From the NCBI GenBank assembly GCA_020636075.1, contig JACJYO010000010.1:62001-126000 (forward strand): DNA of 64,000 nucleotides. Reading direction: 5' to 3'. A program made the translations under genes and the position numbers. The stretch comes from Lewinellaceae bacterium (GTDB lineage Bacteria; Bacteroidota; Bacteroidia; Chitinophagales; Saprospiraceae). Of this stretch, positions 50,148-59,770 are shown in pieces (position 1 is the stretch's first letter; each line of letters starts with the position of its first letter). Under the pieces are notes generated by a model. It was not told the origin of the DNA. It saw only the letters and a list, made by a program, of their open reading frames with translations, and searched no databases.

Positions 50148-53100
50148 TCAGTCGTTTAAAATTTCGGAGGGCAATTTCCCGAACCTTTCTTTGAAAGCCC
50201 TCGAAAAACTGCGGGCATCGGGGTAGCCGACTTTTGAGGCGACCATAGTGATGGAATCGAACTGCCTGTTTTCGAGCATTTGGCGGGCCTCGTTCAGGCG
50301 CATTTCCATCCAATATTTTTGTGGCGAGAGGCCGGTGAGACGTTTCAGTTGACGCAGCAGGGTGGACTCGCTCATGGTGAATTCCTGTGCCAAAAAAGGG
50401 ACGGTGAGGACGTCATTGGCAATGTTGCGCTGCAAATATGTTTCGAAGTTTTCGAGCCAATCCTTGTCAGGCTGCGAAATATCCGTCGCTTCGCCTGCTG
50501 CCCGCATTTCATCAGCTGCCGCTCTGCGCACGGCATGGTTGGCCAGCAGGTTCTCGATGCGCACCAGCAGTTCCTCTTCGTCGAAGGGTTTGGTCAGGTA
50601 GTCGTCTACGCCGATGCGGAGGGCTTTCAGCCTATCCTTCGCCTCTGCCCGTGCCGTGAGCATAATGACGGGGATATGGCGGGTGGCGTCGTCGGATTTC
50701 AGTATTTCGAGGAGTTGGTAGCCGTCCATGACGGGCATCATGAGGTCGCTGATGATCAGTTGGCAGTTGGCAGTTAGTTGGCTATCGAGTGCTTCTTGTC
50801 CATTTCCGGCGGTGATGACATGATACTTTTCCTCCAGAATCAGACGGATGTAGTCCTGTAGTTCGGGATTGTCCTCTACGAGGAGGATGGTAGTCTTGGA
50901 TGTAAGTTCTTCTGGTGCTGGTGCAGACTTTGACACAACGGAGGCTTGCGGGATAGCATCGGTTTCGATGGCCTCCGGGGTTATTCCGGCCAGTTGCAGT
51001 TGGCTTGCGTCAGCCAGGGTAACCGGGAACTCAATACTGAAAACCGACCCTTTTCCCACCGTGCTTTCCACCGAAATGCTTCCGCCAAACAGCTTTGCAT
51101 ACTCCTGGCAAAGCGCCAACCCGATGCCGGTGCCGCCCTCGGCGGGCTTGCCAGGGCGGTTACTCTGGAAAAAGCGGTCGAACACATGGGGAAGGTCTTC
51201 AGGGGGGATGCCGGAGCCGGAATCAGCAACTTTCAGATTCAGGTTGTTTCCATGCAACGAGCAATTTACACTAACCCAACCACCCGCCGGGGTGAATTTT
51301 AAAGCGTTGGAAAGCAGGTTGTACAGAATCTGACGGAATTTGTCTTGGTCAATATTGGCCACTGCATCTTCAGGTATGGTTGTTTCATGGCTAAAATCAA
51401 TCTGCTTGCTTTTCGCCAGCGATTCAAATTGGGAGGCATGCCTGTTAAAAAAAGTGGTAAGCAGGGTGGGTTCGGCATGGACTTCCATCTTGCCCATTTC
51501 CAGTTTTCGCAGGTCAAGGATTTCGTTGACGAGCTGTTGGAGCTGCTGCCCGCTCTGCTTGGCTATGTTGAGCAATTTTTCTTGTTGCTCCGGTGGATGG
51601 TTCCCTTTGAGGAGGGACTTGATGGGGCCGAGCATGAGTGTGAGTGGGGTGCGCAGCTCGTGGCTGATGTTGGCGAAGAAGTGGGACTTGGCAGCATCGA
51701 GGGACTGTAATTCTTCTTTTTGATGTTCAATGGTGGCTGTGCGCTCCCTGACCACCCGCTCCAATTCAGCTTGTCTTTCTTTCAGGCCTCTTTCTCGCTG
51801 TTTGTAATAATAGAAAATACCCCCCAACACACTGGCGAAGGCCAACACGATAAACCAAGCCTGTAAGTAAAAAGGCTTCACGACCTGCACATTGATGTGC
51901 AGCATATGATTAGACCATAGCCCTTCAGCTGTCTGGCCCCTGATGGCCAGGACATAGTTGCCGTAGGGGAGCCTGCTCAACCGGATGGTATTTACGTTTT
52001 GGTAGTTCCATTCCCCATCTACCCCTTCCAACCGATAGCTGTATTGAACGTTTTTCATGTCTTGAAAGGCCAGCAGCGAAAATTCAAGCCGGAAAAGATT
52101 ATCGCCGGGTCTCATGACGATGGTGTTGGAACGGAGGAGGTCACCCGTCTTGTCCACGAGTTGGTTGGATGCTGCATCAAATTGATGGAAGCTCGTGATG
52201 ACAAGTGGCGGGTGGTAAGCCGTGGTATCCGCTACAAAATCGTCTGGGTGGAATGCGGTCACCCCGTTCAAGGTGCCGAAGTAGAAATTCCCCGCCTCGT
52301 CCCGGCAATGGGAAATGCGGTTGAATTCATTGTTGCTCAGGCCGTCGTTGACCGTATAAGTTCTTATGCTTCTGGTGGACCGATTGAGGATTGCGATGCC
52401 ATAGTCCGTGGGCATCCAGAAGTTCCCGTGTTCATCGGGGTAAACGGCGTAGATGGTGTTGTTGGGCAGCCCATCTACACGGGTGAGGCGTTCGATGATG
52501 CCCTGGTTCGGGCTCCAGTTGACCAACCCGCCTGTAGCAGTAGCCAGCCAGAACGTGCCATTTTCCGCTTGAATGAAATGGTGGACATGGTCAAAAGGCA
52601 AGTGGAACTTTCCTTTACCCTCTTTCCAGTATCGTGCTACGACTTGTCCGTTTTGGATATTCAAACGAAAAGACCTTTGCTGGTGGCTACCCATGCGGTG
52701 TCGGTCTTGTCTTCGGCGAACTGGTAGGTGTAAATCGTTCCGGGGTCGCCTGTCCAATTTTCCAAATTGGTCTGCTTGCCCTCATTGAAAAAGATAAGTT
52801 TTCCGGCTTCATAATTGTCTGACCAAATTTTCCCGTATTTATCCTCAACGTTCATCCATATGGCAAGTGCATCAGCGGGCTTTTCAAAATGATAGGAATG
52901 CACCACTTCCCCAGTTTTGCCTTTTATTTTGAGCATATCCCTTGTGCCAGCACACAGGATTTCGTTTTGTTTTGTCTTCCCCAATGCCCACCGTGCACCG
53001 TCCCTTCCCATAATTTCACGCTCCTCGCCTGTCCTCAAATCCACCCTCCAGAGCAGGCCCAATTGTTCAACCATAGCCCATAAATAACTGTCGGCACCGT

Positions 53101-54316
53101 CATCCACTACCGCCATGCCCCTAATGGAAAATGTTTCATCCGTCAAAGGCACCTTTCTGTCATGTAGGAAAACTTTGAACCTGGGCTTTTTTAGCATAAA
53201 GCGGTACACACCAAACTCGGTCGCTACCCAGATGGCACCTTCATGGTCGGCCAAAATGGAAGTGGGGAATTTCAGGGAGGGGTATTGTTCGGAAAGCAAA
53301 ATGGGGCGGCCTCCATTTTCGGGCAGCAGCTTGAATTCACGCTCTTCAGTGGAAACCCAGTAATAGGATTGTATTTTTTCCAGAATAGCGCTCAAGAAGC
53401 CTTGTTTGATGTCATAAGCACCAAAAAAACGCTCCGCCGCAAGGTCTTCTGACTTGTTGCCGGATGGGTCAATTTTGTAATATTTCCGCTGTGTTTGCCC
53501 TGAGGCTCCCGCCCGTATAGAAGTTGAGTATTGGCCTCCACCGTGCTCATCCAAGTCACGAATAACGGGTTCAGCATTTTTTTCTTCCAGAATCTCGTGT
53601 TCAACAGTGCCTTCCGAATCGAGTATGAGCAGTTTGGTTCGCTCTAATCGTTTAACAACGACTACCCAAAAACGCCCATCGTCGGCCCAGTAAATCTTTC
53701 GTGCCAAGCGAATATCTGGTTCGCTGATGGGGTAGTAAACAAAACGGTCAGTAAAGACAATCAAATGTGACTTGGTCAGGAAAGCCAAATGCCCTTGCTT
53801 GTTTCTTGTGAAACAGATGATATCGGATTGGTCAAATCTTGCTGTTTCACCGAAAATCTCCTTGAATGACTGCGCCAGGTGCGTAACGGGGTCAAAAAGG
53901 TCAATGGTGATTACTTCTCCTTGCCAGATATTTCCTGTGTGGAACAGCCACAGCCGGCCCGTTGCATCAGCAAGGATTTGGTCAATTTCATTGCTCTGCA
54001 GGCCATTTTTTTCTTCGGAGAACCACTTGAACTCATAGCCGTCAAATCGGTTAAGTCCGTATTTGGTACCAAACCAAAGAAACCCTGCGCTGTCCTGATG
54101 GATGCTGGTTACATGCCGATGGGAAAGCCCCTCCTCAAGGCTGAAGTATTGTGCTTGGATGATCGGCGTTTGATTGAAAATAGCCGATTGGGCAGGCAAA
54201 GTGTAGCCGGCAAGAAACAGACCAGCAAAAACCAAACACCAAAGCGCAGCTGCGCCCGGCATCAGCTGCCCAGCAAATCGACCTCTGCACAAAGTAGATT
54301 TATAACAAGCACTCAT
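50148..54316 (-). CDS. Hybrid two-component system (HTCS) sensor-regulator, split by a frameshift
   Basis: About 1390 codons in two registers. The first part (54316 to ~52670) has a signal/anchor (LWCLVFAGLFLAGYTLPAQS) and two-component propeller repeats (FSLEEGLSHRHVTSIHQDS, GFLWFGTKYGLNRFDGYEF). The second part (to 50148) continues the propeller, then a Y_Y_Y domain, a membrane helix (AWFIVLAFASVLGGIFYYY), HisKA (HELRTPLTLMLGP), HATPase (DSGSGIPPEDLPHVFDRFFQ), a receiver (LLVEDNPELQ, SDLMMPVMDGY, LTKPFDEEE) and an AraC HTH (FLAQEFTMSESTLLRQLKRL). The break is at four A's, 52668-52671 plus strand; one more would give SKGLFRLNIQNG. HTCS sense periplasmic ligands and directly bind DNA. Likely to control nearby uptake genes. 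Confidence 0.9.
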
Positions 54317-54570
54317 ACTTAAAAACGGCCGATATACATGGTTTTCGGGGAAGGAGGTAGTGCAAAATTCACCGGCCAGCAACTTCTAGGATAGATCGGC
54401 ATGTCAGAGCAAAAATATGACTCATCCAATAATCCAGGTATGATAAAATATGGTAACTAAACGACCCTACCTCCCCAAAAAAATTTAACGGTCAAGGAGA
54501 CCATGTCCTCACAACTAACGGGTTTTTGAGCCATTGTGTAAATATAGCCCAACTAAATATCCAAAATAAA

Positions 54571-54608
54571 AACGCCTAACTATCTGAAAAAACAGAGAGT
54601 TAGGCGTT
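54571..54608 (-). terminator. tmRNA terminator
   Basis: Minus strand AACGCCTAACT, loop, AGTTAGGCGTT followed by TTTATTTT. Stem of 11 bp, 8 nt after the mature 3' end of tmRNA. Confidence 0.85.
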
Positions 54609-54615
54609 AAGATTG

Positions 54616-54984
54616 TGGACCTGGCGGGAGTCGAACCCGCGTCCGGACAAAGCGCCACAACGCCTTCTACATGCTTAGTTTCAGATTAAGGTTTTCGAGT
54701 CCGGGATAGGTTCCGAAACCAACCACTCCGCACCTTAGCCGTTAAAGTTTCGCCTGCAGTAACGGCGTTCTGCAAACTAGCCCCAAAAAGTTGATACGCG
54801 GCACGATGTGTATGGAGCCTCAATCGTACGGCATAAAGGCATTCTAATTATCTCTAATTAGGCAGCCATGGCATACTGTGTGTTGCCAATTAATGGTCAA
54901 GCGTTAGTTTTTACGGAGTAACCGCTTATGCTCCGGCATGCTTACGAAGCAACTAGACTTTCCCGTCAATACCAGAACAGGCCC
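54616..54984 (-). ncRNA. ssrA: Transfer-messenger RNA
   Basis: A 369-nt tmRNA that rescues stalled ribosomes. The 5' end GGGCCTG pairs with 3' CAGGTCC (positions 54978-54984 and 54617-54623) as the acceptor stem, with A54616 as discriminator; CCA is not encoded. The T-arm is intact (CGGGTTCGACTCCCG). The 5' region has the expected TGACGGG. The tag frame reads GNTQYAMAA then TAA (54866-54895 region), so the proteolysis tag is probably (A)GNTQYAMAA, close to the GENYALAA-type tags of other Bacteroidota. Pseudoknot stretches lie between. Flanked by its own promoter and terminator. Confidence 0.95.
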
Positions 54985-55045
54985 GTTGCAATGTGTTAAT
55001 CAAGCAGATAAATCAATGAACAAATCCGACTTAAATCTGTCGATG

Positions 55046-55053
55046 CAAAGGTA
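55046..55053 (-). promoter_or_regulatory. tmRNA promoter -7 box
   Basis: Minus strand TACCTTTG, full TAnnTTTG match, about 60 nt upstream of the mature 5' end, which leaves a short 5' leader for processing. No convincing -33 at 19 bp. Confidence 0.5.
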
Positions 55054-55156
55054 AACAAATCCAGCACCGGAGAGGTTCCGGTTTTCCGGCACTTTTTACT
55101 GGAAACAGCCCGTGTTTTGATCGGCTTGTTGAGGGAATTACCAGCGGGAAAAAAGC

Positions 55157-55164
55157 TACATTTG
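55157..55164 (+). promoter_or_regulatory. -7 box of the saccharopine/alanine-dehydrogenase-like gene
   Basis: TACATTTG, full TAnnTTTG match, 79 nt upstream of the ATG. A TTGTTG lies upstream, but spacing is longer than the usual 19 bp. Confidence 0.45.
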
Positions 55165-55243
55165 CGCTGCCAATGCGTAATTTCGACGCAGGCGACCTGA
55201 AAAAGTCACCCCCCGAATTCTTTACCCAAACAAGCGTTCTTTT

Positions 55244-56461
55244 ATGTATAAAATAGGCATTATACGGGAGGGGAAAGTGCCCCCCGATGCACGTACGCCA
55301 CTTACACCGGAACAATGCAGTGAAATACTCCACCGCTTCCCGGTAGAAATACTGGTTGAACCTTCTGACATACGTTGTTATAAAAACACAGAGTACCAGG
55401 AACGGGGTATCCCCATGTCCGACGATCTGCGCAATTGTGATATCCTGATCGGGGTTAAGGAAGTTCCTATCGATAAGTTGGTTGCTGAAAAAACCTACCT
55501 GTTTTTTTCACATACCATTAAAAAGCAAGCGCAAAATCGCAGGCTGCTCCAGGCAACACTGGAAAAACACATCCGCCTGATCGATTTTGAAAAACTCACC
55601 GACGACCGTGGCGACCGGTTGATCGCTTTCGGATTTTATGCCGGACTGGTGGGCACCCATAATGCCCTGTGGACCTATGGTCGCCGGTCGGGGGCCTACA
55701 CCTTACCACGTATGCATGCCTGCCACGATTATTCGGAGGTGCAGGCTACTTATAAAAATGTCAATCTTCCGCCGTTGCGGATTGTGCTTACAGGTGGCGG
55801 TCGAGTGGCTGCCGGGGCGGTTCGCAACTTGCACGATTTCGGAATCCATCAGGTTTCGCCAAAAGATTTTCTGAGCAAAGATTTTGACCATCCTGTTTTT
55901 ACGCAACTGTTTGCGCAAGATTATGTGCAGCATCGAGATGGACCGCGCATTTTTGATAAGGAACACTTCTACGCGCATGGCGAAGAGTACCTCAGCATTT
56001 TTGCCCCATATGCCCACCGCGCTGATATTTTCATCAACGGGATTTACTACGACCGTAGGGCGCCCAAATTTTTTACTACCGAAGAATTAGCAGACCCCGG
56101 TTTTAACGTGCAAGTTATTGCTGATGTGTCTTGTGATATTGGCCCCGACGCGTCCATTCCGGTTACGTTGCGCCCTAGTACCATTGTTAATCCGGTGTAT
56201 GGAATTGACCGGAATACCGGGTTAGAATGCCCGCCGTTTCAGGCTAATGCTGTTGATGTAATGGCGATTGATAATTTGCCTTCGGAACTACCGCGCGACG
56301 CATCACAGTTTTTCGGCAGGCAGCTCATCGACAATATCCTTCCGGAACTGCTGCACGAGCACGATAGCGCGATAATTACGCGTGCCTTGATCACAGAAAA
56401 TGGCCGGCTTACTGCCCCATACACCTACCTGAGTGATTATGTGGCAGCGGGTGTACTCTAA
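55244..56461 (+). CDS. Saccharopine dehydrogenase (LYS1)/alanine dehydrogenase-like enzyme
   Basis: A 405-residue NAD(P)-dependent enzyme with an alanine dehydrogenase/PNT-type N-terminal domain (KIGIIREGKVPPDARTPLTPEQ, residues 3-24, with the substrate-binding Arg/Lys), the conserved YLFFSHTIKKQAQNRRLL (~residues 85-102), and a Rossmann segment RIVLTGGGRVAAGAVRNL (~177-194). SHTIKxQ and IDFEKLTDDRG are typical of the fungal-type lysine-forming saccharopine dehydrogenases and their Bacteroidota homologues. The reaction is probably reductive or oxidative amination of lysine, saccharopine or a related amino acid. It converges on rocD with 13 bp between stops. Precise substrate uncertain. Confidence 0.82.
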   Translation: MYKIGIIREGKVPPDARTPLTPEQCSEILHRFPVEILVEPSDIRCYKNTEYQERGIPMSDDLRNCDILIGVKEVPIDKLVAEKTYLFFSHTIKKQAQNRRLLQATLEKHIRLIDFEKLTDDRGDRLIAFGFYAGLVGTHNALWTYGRRSGAYTLPRMHACHDYSEVQATYKNVNLPPLRIVLTGGGRVAAGAVRNLHDFGIHQVSPKDFLSKDFDHPVFTQLFAQDYVQHRDGPRIFDKEHFYAHGEEYLSIFAPYAHRADIFINGIYYDRRAPKFFTTEELADPGFNVQVIADVSCDIGPDASIPVTLRPSTIVNPVYGIDRNTGLECPPFQANAVDVMAIDNLPSELPRDASQFFGRQLIDNILPELLHEHDSAIITRALITENGRLTAPYTYLSDYVAAGVL

Positions 56462-56474
56462 CCTGAGATTGGTT

Positions 56475-57728
56475 TTATGACTGGCCAAACACACCAAACA
56501 CCCCTTCAATAATTTGACAACATTCGTCCAGTTGAGCCTCCGTCATCACGAGGGGCGGCGCAAAACGGATAATGTTTCCATGGGTCGGTTTGGCCAGCAG
56601 GCCGTTTTTAGCCAATGCCAGGCAGATATTCCAGGCGGTTTGGCTGTCTTCTGAATCGTTGATCACCACGGCATTTAGCAAACCTTTGCCGCGCACCAGC
56701 GTGAGTAGATCAGGGCGCTTTTCGATCAGGCGCGCCATTCGCTGGCGGAATATTTTGCCCAGGTATTCGGCATTTTCTGCCAAATTTTCATCAGCCACCA
56801 CTTGCAAGGCGGCAGTTGCCACAGCGCAGGAAAGTGGGTTTCCGCCAAACGTGGAGCCATGTTCGCCGGGTTTGAGTGTTAGCATTACCTCATCGCTGCT
56901 CAATACAGCGCTGACAGGTACCACACCGCCACTTATGGCTTTTCCCAGGATCAATACATCCGGTTTAAAGCCGTGGTGGTCGCAAGCCAGCAACTTGCCA
57001 GTACGCGCGATGCCGGTTTGGACCTCATCGGCAATAAACAGAACATTGTGTTTTTTGCAGAGGGCATACGCCTTCGGCAGATAGTCATCGGAAGGAACAA
57101 ATACTCCAGCTTCACCCTGAATGGGTTCCACCAGAAAACCGGCTACTGTTGGGTCCTGCAAGGCCGTTTCAAGCGCCTCAATGTTATCGTATGGAATGGT
57201 GATCAGTCCCGGCAAATACGGTGCAAAATCCTGCCGGCAATCTGGATCTGTGGAAGCCGAAACGGCAGTAAGCGTACGGCCGTGAAAATTGCCTTCGACA
57301 AAAATGATTTTCGCTTGCCCATCCGGAACGCCTTTTACCTTATACGCCCATTTTCGGCAGAGTTTGACGGCTGTTTCCACAGCCTCTACGCCGGTGTTCA
57401 TCGGCAGCACGCGGTCGTAGCCAAAATATTCGGTGATAAACTGGGCAAATTGGCCGAGTTTATCGTTGTAAAATGCGCGGGACGTCAGGGTGAGTTGTTG
57501 GGCCTGCTCGATGAGTGCGCTTATGATTCTTGGATGGCAATGTCCCTGGTTGACGGCGCTGTAGGCTGACAGGAAATCAAAATATTTTTTCCCTTCAACA
57601 TCCCAGACGTGCACCCCTTCTCCTCGGGTAAGCACCACCGGGAGCGGGTGATAGTTGTGCGCATTGAAGCGATCTTCAAGCTGCATCAGGTAGGAGGAGG
57701 AATGTGCGGTGGTGGTTAGGACGTCCAT
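56475..57728 (-). CDS. rocD: Ornithine aminotransferase
   Basis: A 417-residue class III PLP aminotransferase that converts ornithine and 2-oxoglutarate to glutamate semialdehyde and glutamate. The match to ornithine aminotransferase is close: NYHPLPVVLTRGEGVHVWDVEGKKYFDFLSAYSAVNQGHCHP at the start (residues ~25-65), TGVEAVETAVKLCRKW, EPIQGEAGVFVP, FIADEVQTGIARTGK, and the PLP lysine in LILGKAISGG. EHGSTFGGNPLSCAVA closes the active site. It channels arginine/ornithine nitrogen to proline and glutamate. Three 8-bp TGAGTGA-type repeats (57734-57757) lie in its short leader, and a TAAATTTG -7 box is 65 nt upstream. Confidence 0.96.
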   Translation of the reverse strand: MDVLTTTAHSSSYLMQLEDRFNAHNYHPLPVVLTRGEGVHVWDVEGKKYFDFLSAYSAVNQGHCHPRIISALIEQAQQLTLTSRAFYNDKLGQFAQFITEYFGYDRVLPMNTGVEAVETAVKLCRKWAYKVKGVPDGQAKIIFVEGNFHGRTLTAVSASTDPDCRQDFAPYLPGLITIPYDNIEALETALQDPTVAGFLVEPIQGEAGVFVPSDDYLPKAYALCKKHNVLFIADEVQTGIARTGKLLACDHHGFKPDVLILGKAISGGVVPVSAVLSSDEVMLTLKPGEHGSTFGGNPLSCAVATAALQVVADENLAENAEYLGKIFRQRMARLIEKRPDLLTLVRGKGLLNAVVINDSEDSQTAWNICLALAKNGLLAKPTHGNIIRFAPPLVMTEAQLDECCQIIEGVFGVFGQS

Positions 57729-57733
57729 TATTA

Positions 57734-57757
57734 TTGAGTGATTGAGTGAATGAGTGA
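57734..57757. repeat. Three 8-bp tandem repeats in the rocD leader
   Basis: TTGAGTGA, TTGAGTGA, ATGAGTGA directly upstream of the rocD start. Could be incidental; too short to assign a function. Confidence 0.5.
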
Positions 57758-57792
57758 TTATTTGCCTGCGGCAAAAACATATACTTGAAATG

Positions 57793-57800
57793 CAAATTTA
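57793..57800 (-). promoter_or_regulatory. rocD -7 box
   Basis: Minus strand TAAATTTG, full TAnnTTTG match, 65 nt before the ATG. The -33 region is weak. Confidence 0.5.
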
Positions 57801-57841
57801 CGGCTTTTGGTTCAGCGGCATAATGCTGTTTGCCAATACAA

Positions 57842-57878
57842 AAGAGCGGTTGCCAGATATTCTCTGACAACCGCTCTT
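57842..57878 (-). terminator. Terminator of the outer-membrane protein gene
   Basis: Minus strand AAGAGCGGTTGTCAGA pairs with TCTGGCAACCGCTCTT around GAATA, followed by TTTGTATT. It lies 25 nt after the stop at 57904. Confidence 0.8.
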
Positions 57879-57903
57879 AATTCTAAAATCAGGCACTTTA
57901 CTC

Positions 57904-58515
57904 TTAATCCCGATGGTTGTTTTGGTCATCGTTTTTACGATAACGGCCCCAGGAAAAACCAAATTTCAGGGTTGCCTGCGCGTAAGGGTTAGAGAGTTGC
58001 CGGTCGGTCAGGCTGAGATCACTACCGGTCACAAAACGGTAGCCGCCTTCCAGTCCCAAGTGCAACCAACGAAAAACGTTAATTTCCACACCGGCTGCCG
58101 GCTGAATGACCCAGATTCGATCCTTGCCTTCATTGGCATATTTGGCAAAACCTTTACCACCATCTACCGTAATATAGGGGTGAACGGCCTTGTACGACTG
58201 AAACGCATAGCCCAGGCTCATCACATGCCAGTTGATGTCGAAATTCTGGCCGGGTTCATTGTCCCACAAAATACTGCCATTGAGATCGTACCGACCCCAA
58301 CCGATGGTAAGGGCTTTGCCAAACTCCAATCCGAAATGCCAGGCATTCACGTAATTGTTGGTATTGCCAAAACGGGTAAGTTGGTGTTTGGAGCCACCCC
58401 AGATGCCTGAAAAACCCATGTTGCGTTTGCCGAGTACGGTTTGTTCACGTTGGGCGTTGGCAGTAAAATGCAGACAAAAAAGGCTGAGGGCGAGGAAGAG
58501 AATTTTAGTTCGCAT
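57904..58515 (-). CDS. Outer-membrane beta-barrel protein (203 aa)
   Basis: A 203-residue exported protein: signal peptide (KILFLALSLFCLHFTANAQ) and a run of alternating strands (NAWHFGLEFGKALTIGWGRYDLNGSILW, YAFQSYKAVHPYITVDGGKGF, WLHLGLEGGYRFVTGSD, PYAQATLKFGFSWG). The pattern fits an eight-strand barrel such as the OmpW/porin-like family of Bacteroidota. A polar tail (RYRKNDDQNNHRD) follows the last strand. Start ATG 58515 gives the signal peptide; the upstream codon at 58536 does not add to it. Function unknown. A strong terminator follows. Confidence 0.75.
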   Translation of the reverse strand: MRTKILFLALSLFCLHFTANAQREQTVLGKRNMGFSGIWGGSKHQLTRFGNTNNYVNAWHFGLEFGKALTIGWGRYDLNGSILWDNEPGQNFDINWHVMSLGYAFQSYKAVHPYITVDGGKGFAKYANEGKDRIWVIQPAAGVEINVFRWLHLGLEGGYRFVTGSDLSLTDRQLSNPYAQATLKFGFSWGRYRKNDDQNNHRD

Positions 58516-58669
58516 TACTTCACAGTTTAGGTTCAATTGTTACGCTTACAGCGGATAGACGGTCAAGTGACAGCAATGTTACTACCCCGGTTGCACATTA
58601 GCCTGAAAAACGGGTTTCAGCCGCCAGAATTCACGTTTTGACAAAAAAGTTTAACCGATTTTAACTAAA

Positions 58670-59188
58670 TCAAGCCTGCCTGCGCAGGATTCCTGCAGAG
58701 GCCAGCGTAACCACCAGGCCTACCGGGAGCGGTTCCAAAAAGGTAATGCCTGCAGCGACAAGCGGATTTTTGTACAATTCTTTGTAGTACTCGAATTGTT
58801 CTGTTTGTTTGGTGATCTCTTCAGCAGTCGCTCCCGATTCACGCAGCTTTTTTAGGCTGTAATCGACAAATTGATCCATAAAATCGGGAAACATCGTGTG
58901 GTAAATAATCATCCAGGTAATCACATAGATTGCACAGGAAATCAGGCAAATGAGGAGGCCTACCTGAAACGCCTTTCCGAAAGAAATAAGCCCATCGGCA
59001 ACCTGATCGCGATAAGCACGAACACCAAGGAAAACGAACAGCATGCTCAACAAAATGCTGGCATAGCCGAAAATTTCGGAGTTTTCAAAATTGCCCGGAT
59101 CATTCCACAGAAAAAGGGCGCTGCACAACATCAGGGCGGCGGTAATGCCTCCCGAGATCAGTCCGTACTTCAAAATTGTTTTTTGCAT
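58670..59188 (-). CDS. DUF4199 membrane protein
   Basis: A 172-residue inner-membrane protein with four hydrophobic segments (residues ~8-28, 41-60, 73-97 and 143-168) and a long polar loop (FDMQ.. style: DQFVDYSLKKLRESGATAEEITKQTEQF) between the third and fourth. The sequence fits DUF4199, a family frequent in Bacteroidota, whose role is unknown. The upstream neighbour on the same strand (97 bp) encodes a membrane-anchored LuxR-type regulator. This gene pairing recurs in the phylum, to my memory, and suggests a linked function, perhaps membrane sensing. Confidence 0.85.
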   Translation of the reverse strand: MQKTILKYGLISGGITAALMLCSALFLWNDPGNFENSEIFGYASILLSMLFVFLGVRAYRDQVADGLISFGKAFQVGLLICLISCAIYVITWMIIYHTMFPDFMDQFVDYSLKKLRESGATAEEITKQTEQFEYYKELYKNPLVAAGITFLEPLPVGLVVTLASAGILRRQA

Positions 59189-59285
59189 ACATCAAAGTTT
59201 TTAGTGAATAACCTGGGGCAAAGGAAACCAATACAGAATCGGGATATCCCATACTTTCGGGTGATTTCCGGGCAGTAATACAAAA

Positions 59286-59762
59286 TCATACTTTCGGGTG
59301 AGTACCTGAAAGCAGGCCAATGGCCTGTGCTTTTTGAACGGCCTGCGTGCGCCGTTGAGCATCCAATTTGGAAAAGAGGTTTGAGGTATGCGTTTTTATC
59401 GTGTTGAGTGACACAAACATGCGCCCGGCAATTTCCTGATTGCTCAGCCCCTGAGCTATTAACTGAAGCACCTCATACTCCCTCGGAGTGATTCCGAGTT
59501 TAGCCAATGTTTGCTCCAGGGCATCTCCGGAAAGTGGTTTGGTTGGTTTGGCCAAACGGGCTGTGAGCTGGCGGCCGGCCCAAATGCCAAGGCCGGTAAA
59601 CAACAATGCGATGAGGCCGAAATATAATTCCTGGGCGTGGTCCAGGATTAAAAAACGGTACCGGGCTGTTTGCAGCACAACAAGCAGCAAACCCATGCCC
59701 AGCCCGTAAAGCAGGATCGTCCAGCCAAATTGGCTGAAGAGTTGTTTGTACAGCTTAGCCAT
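59286..59762 (-). CDS. Membrane-anchored LuxR-type transcription regulator
   Basis: A 158-residue protein with two N-terminal transmembrane helices (residues ~12-33 and 46-63) followed by a C-terminal LuxR/GerE helix-turn-helix (LGITPREYEVLQLIAQGLSNQEIAGRMFVSLNTIKTHTSNLF, ~89-131; truncated here to the signature TPREYEVLQLIAQGLSNQEI). There is no receiver domain or receptor domain, so the signal must come through the membrane part or a partner, perhaps the DUF4199 protein encoded next. The HTH is complete, and DNA binding is expected. It is translated from ATG 59762, 10 nt after a terminator hairpin. Confidence 0.85.
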   Translation of the reverse strand: MAKLYKQLFSQFGWTILLYGLGMGLLLVVLQTARYRFLILDHAQELYFGLIALLFTGLGIWAGRQLTARLAKPTKPLSGDALEQTLAKLGITPREYEVLQLIAQGLSNQEIAGRMFVSLNTIKTHTSNLFSKLDAQRRTQAVQKAQAIGLLSGTHPKV

Positions 59763-59770
59763 AGGACAAA

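Noticed and set aside
49573..54316. A polysaccharide utilisation locus
   Set aside because: The HTCS invites this reading, but there are no SusC/SusD homologues or glycoside hydrolases nearby.
54616..54650. tRNA-like T-arm (GGTTCGACTCCCG)
   Set aside because: It is the 3' domain of tmRNA; no anticodon arm is present.
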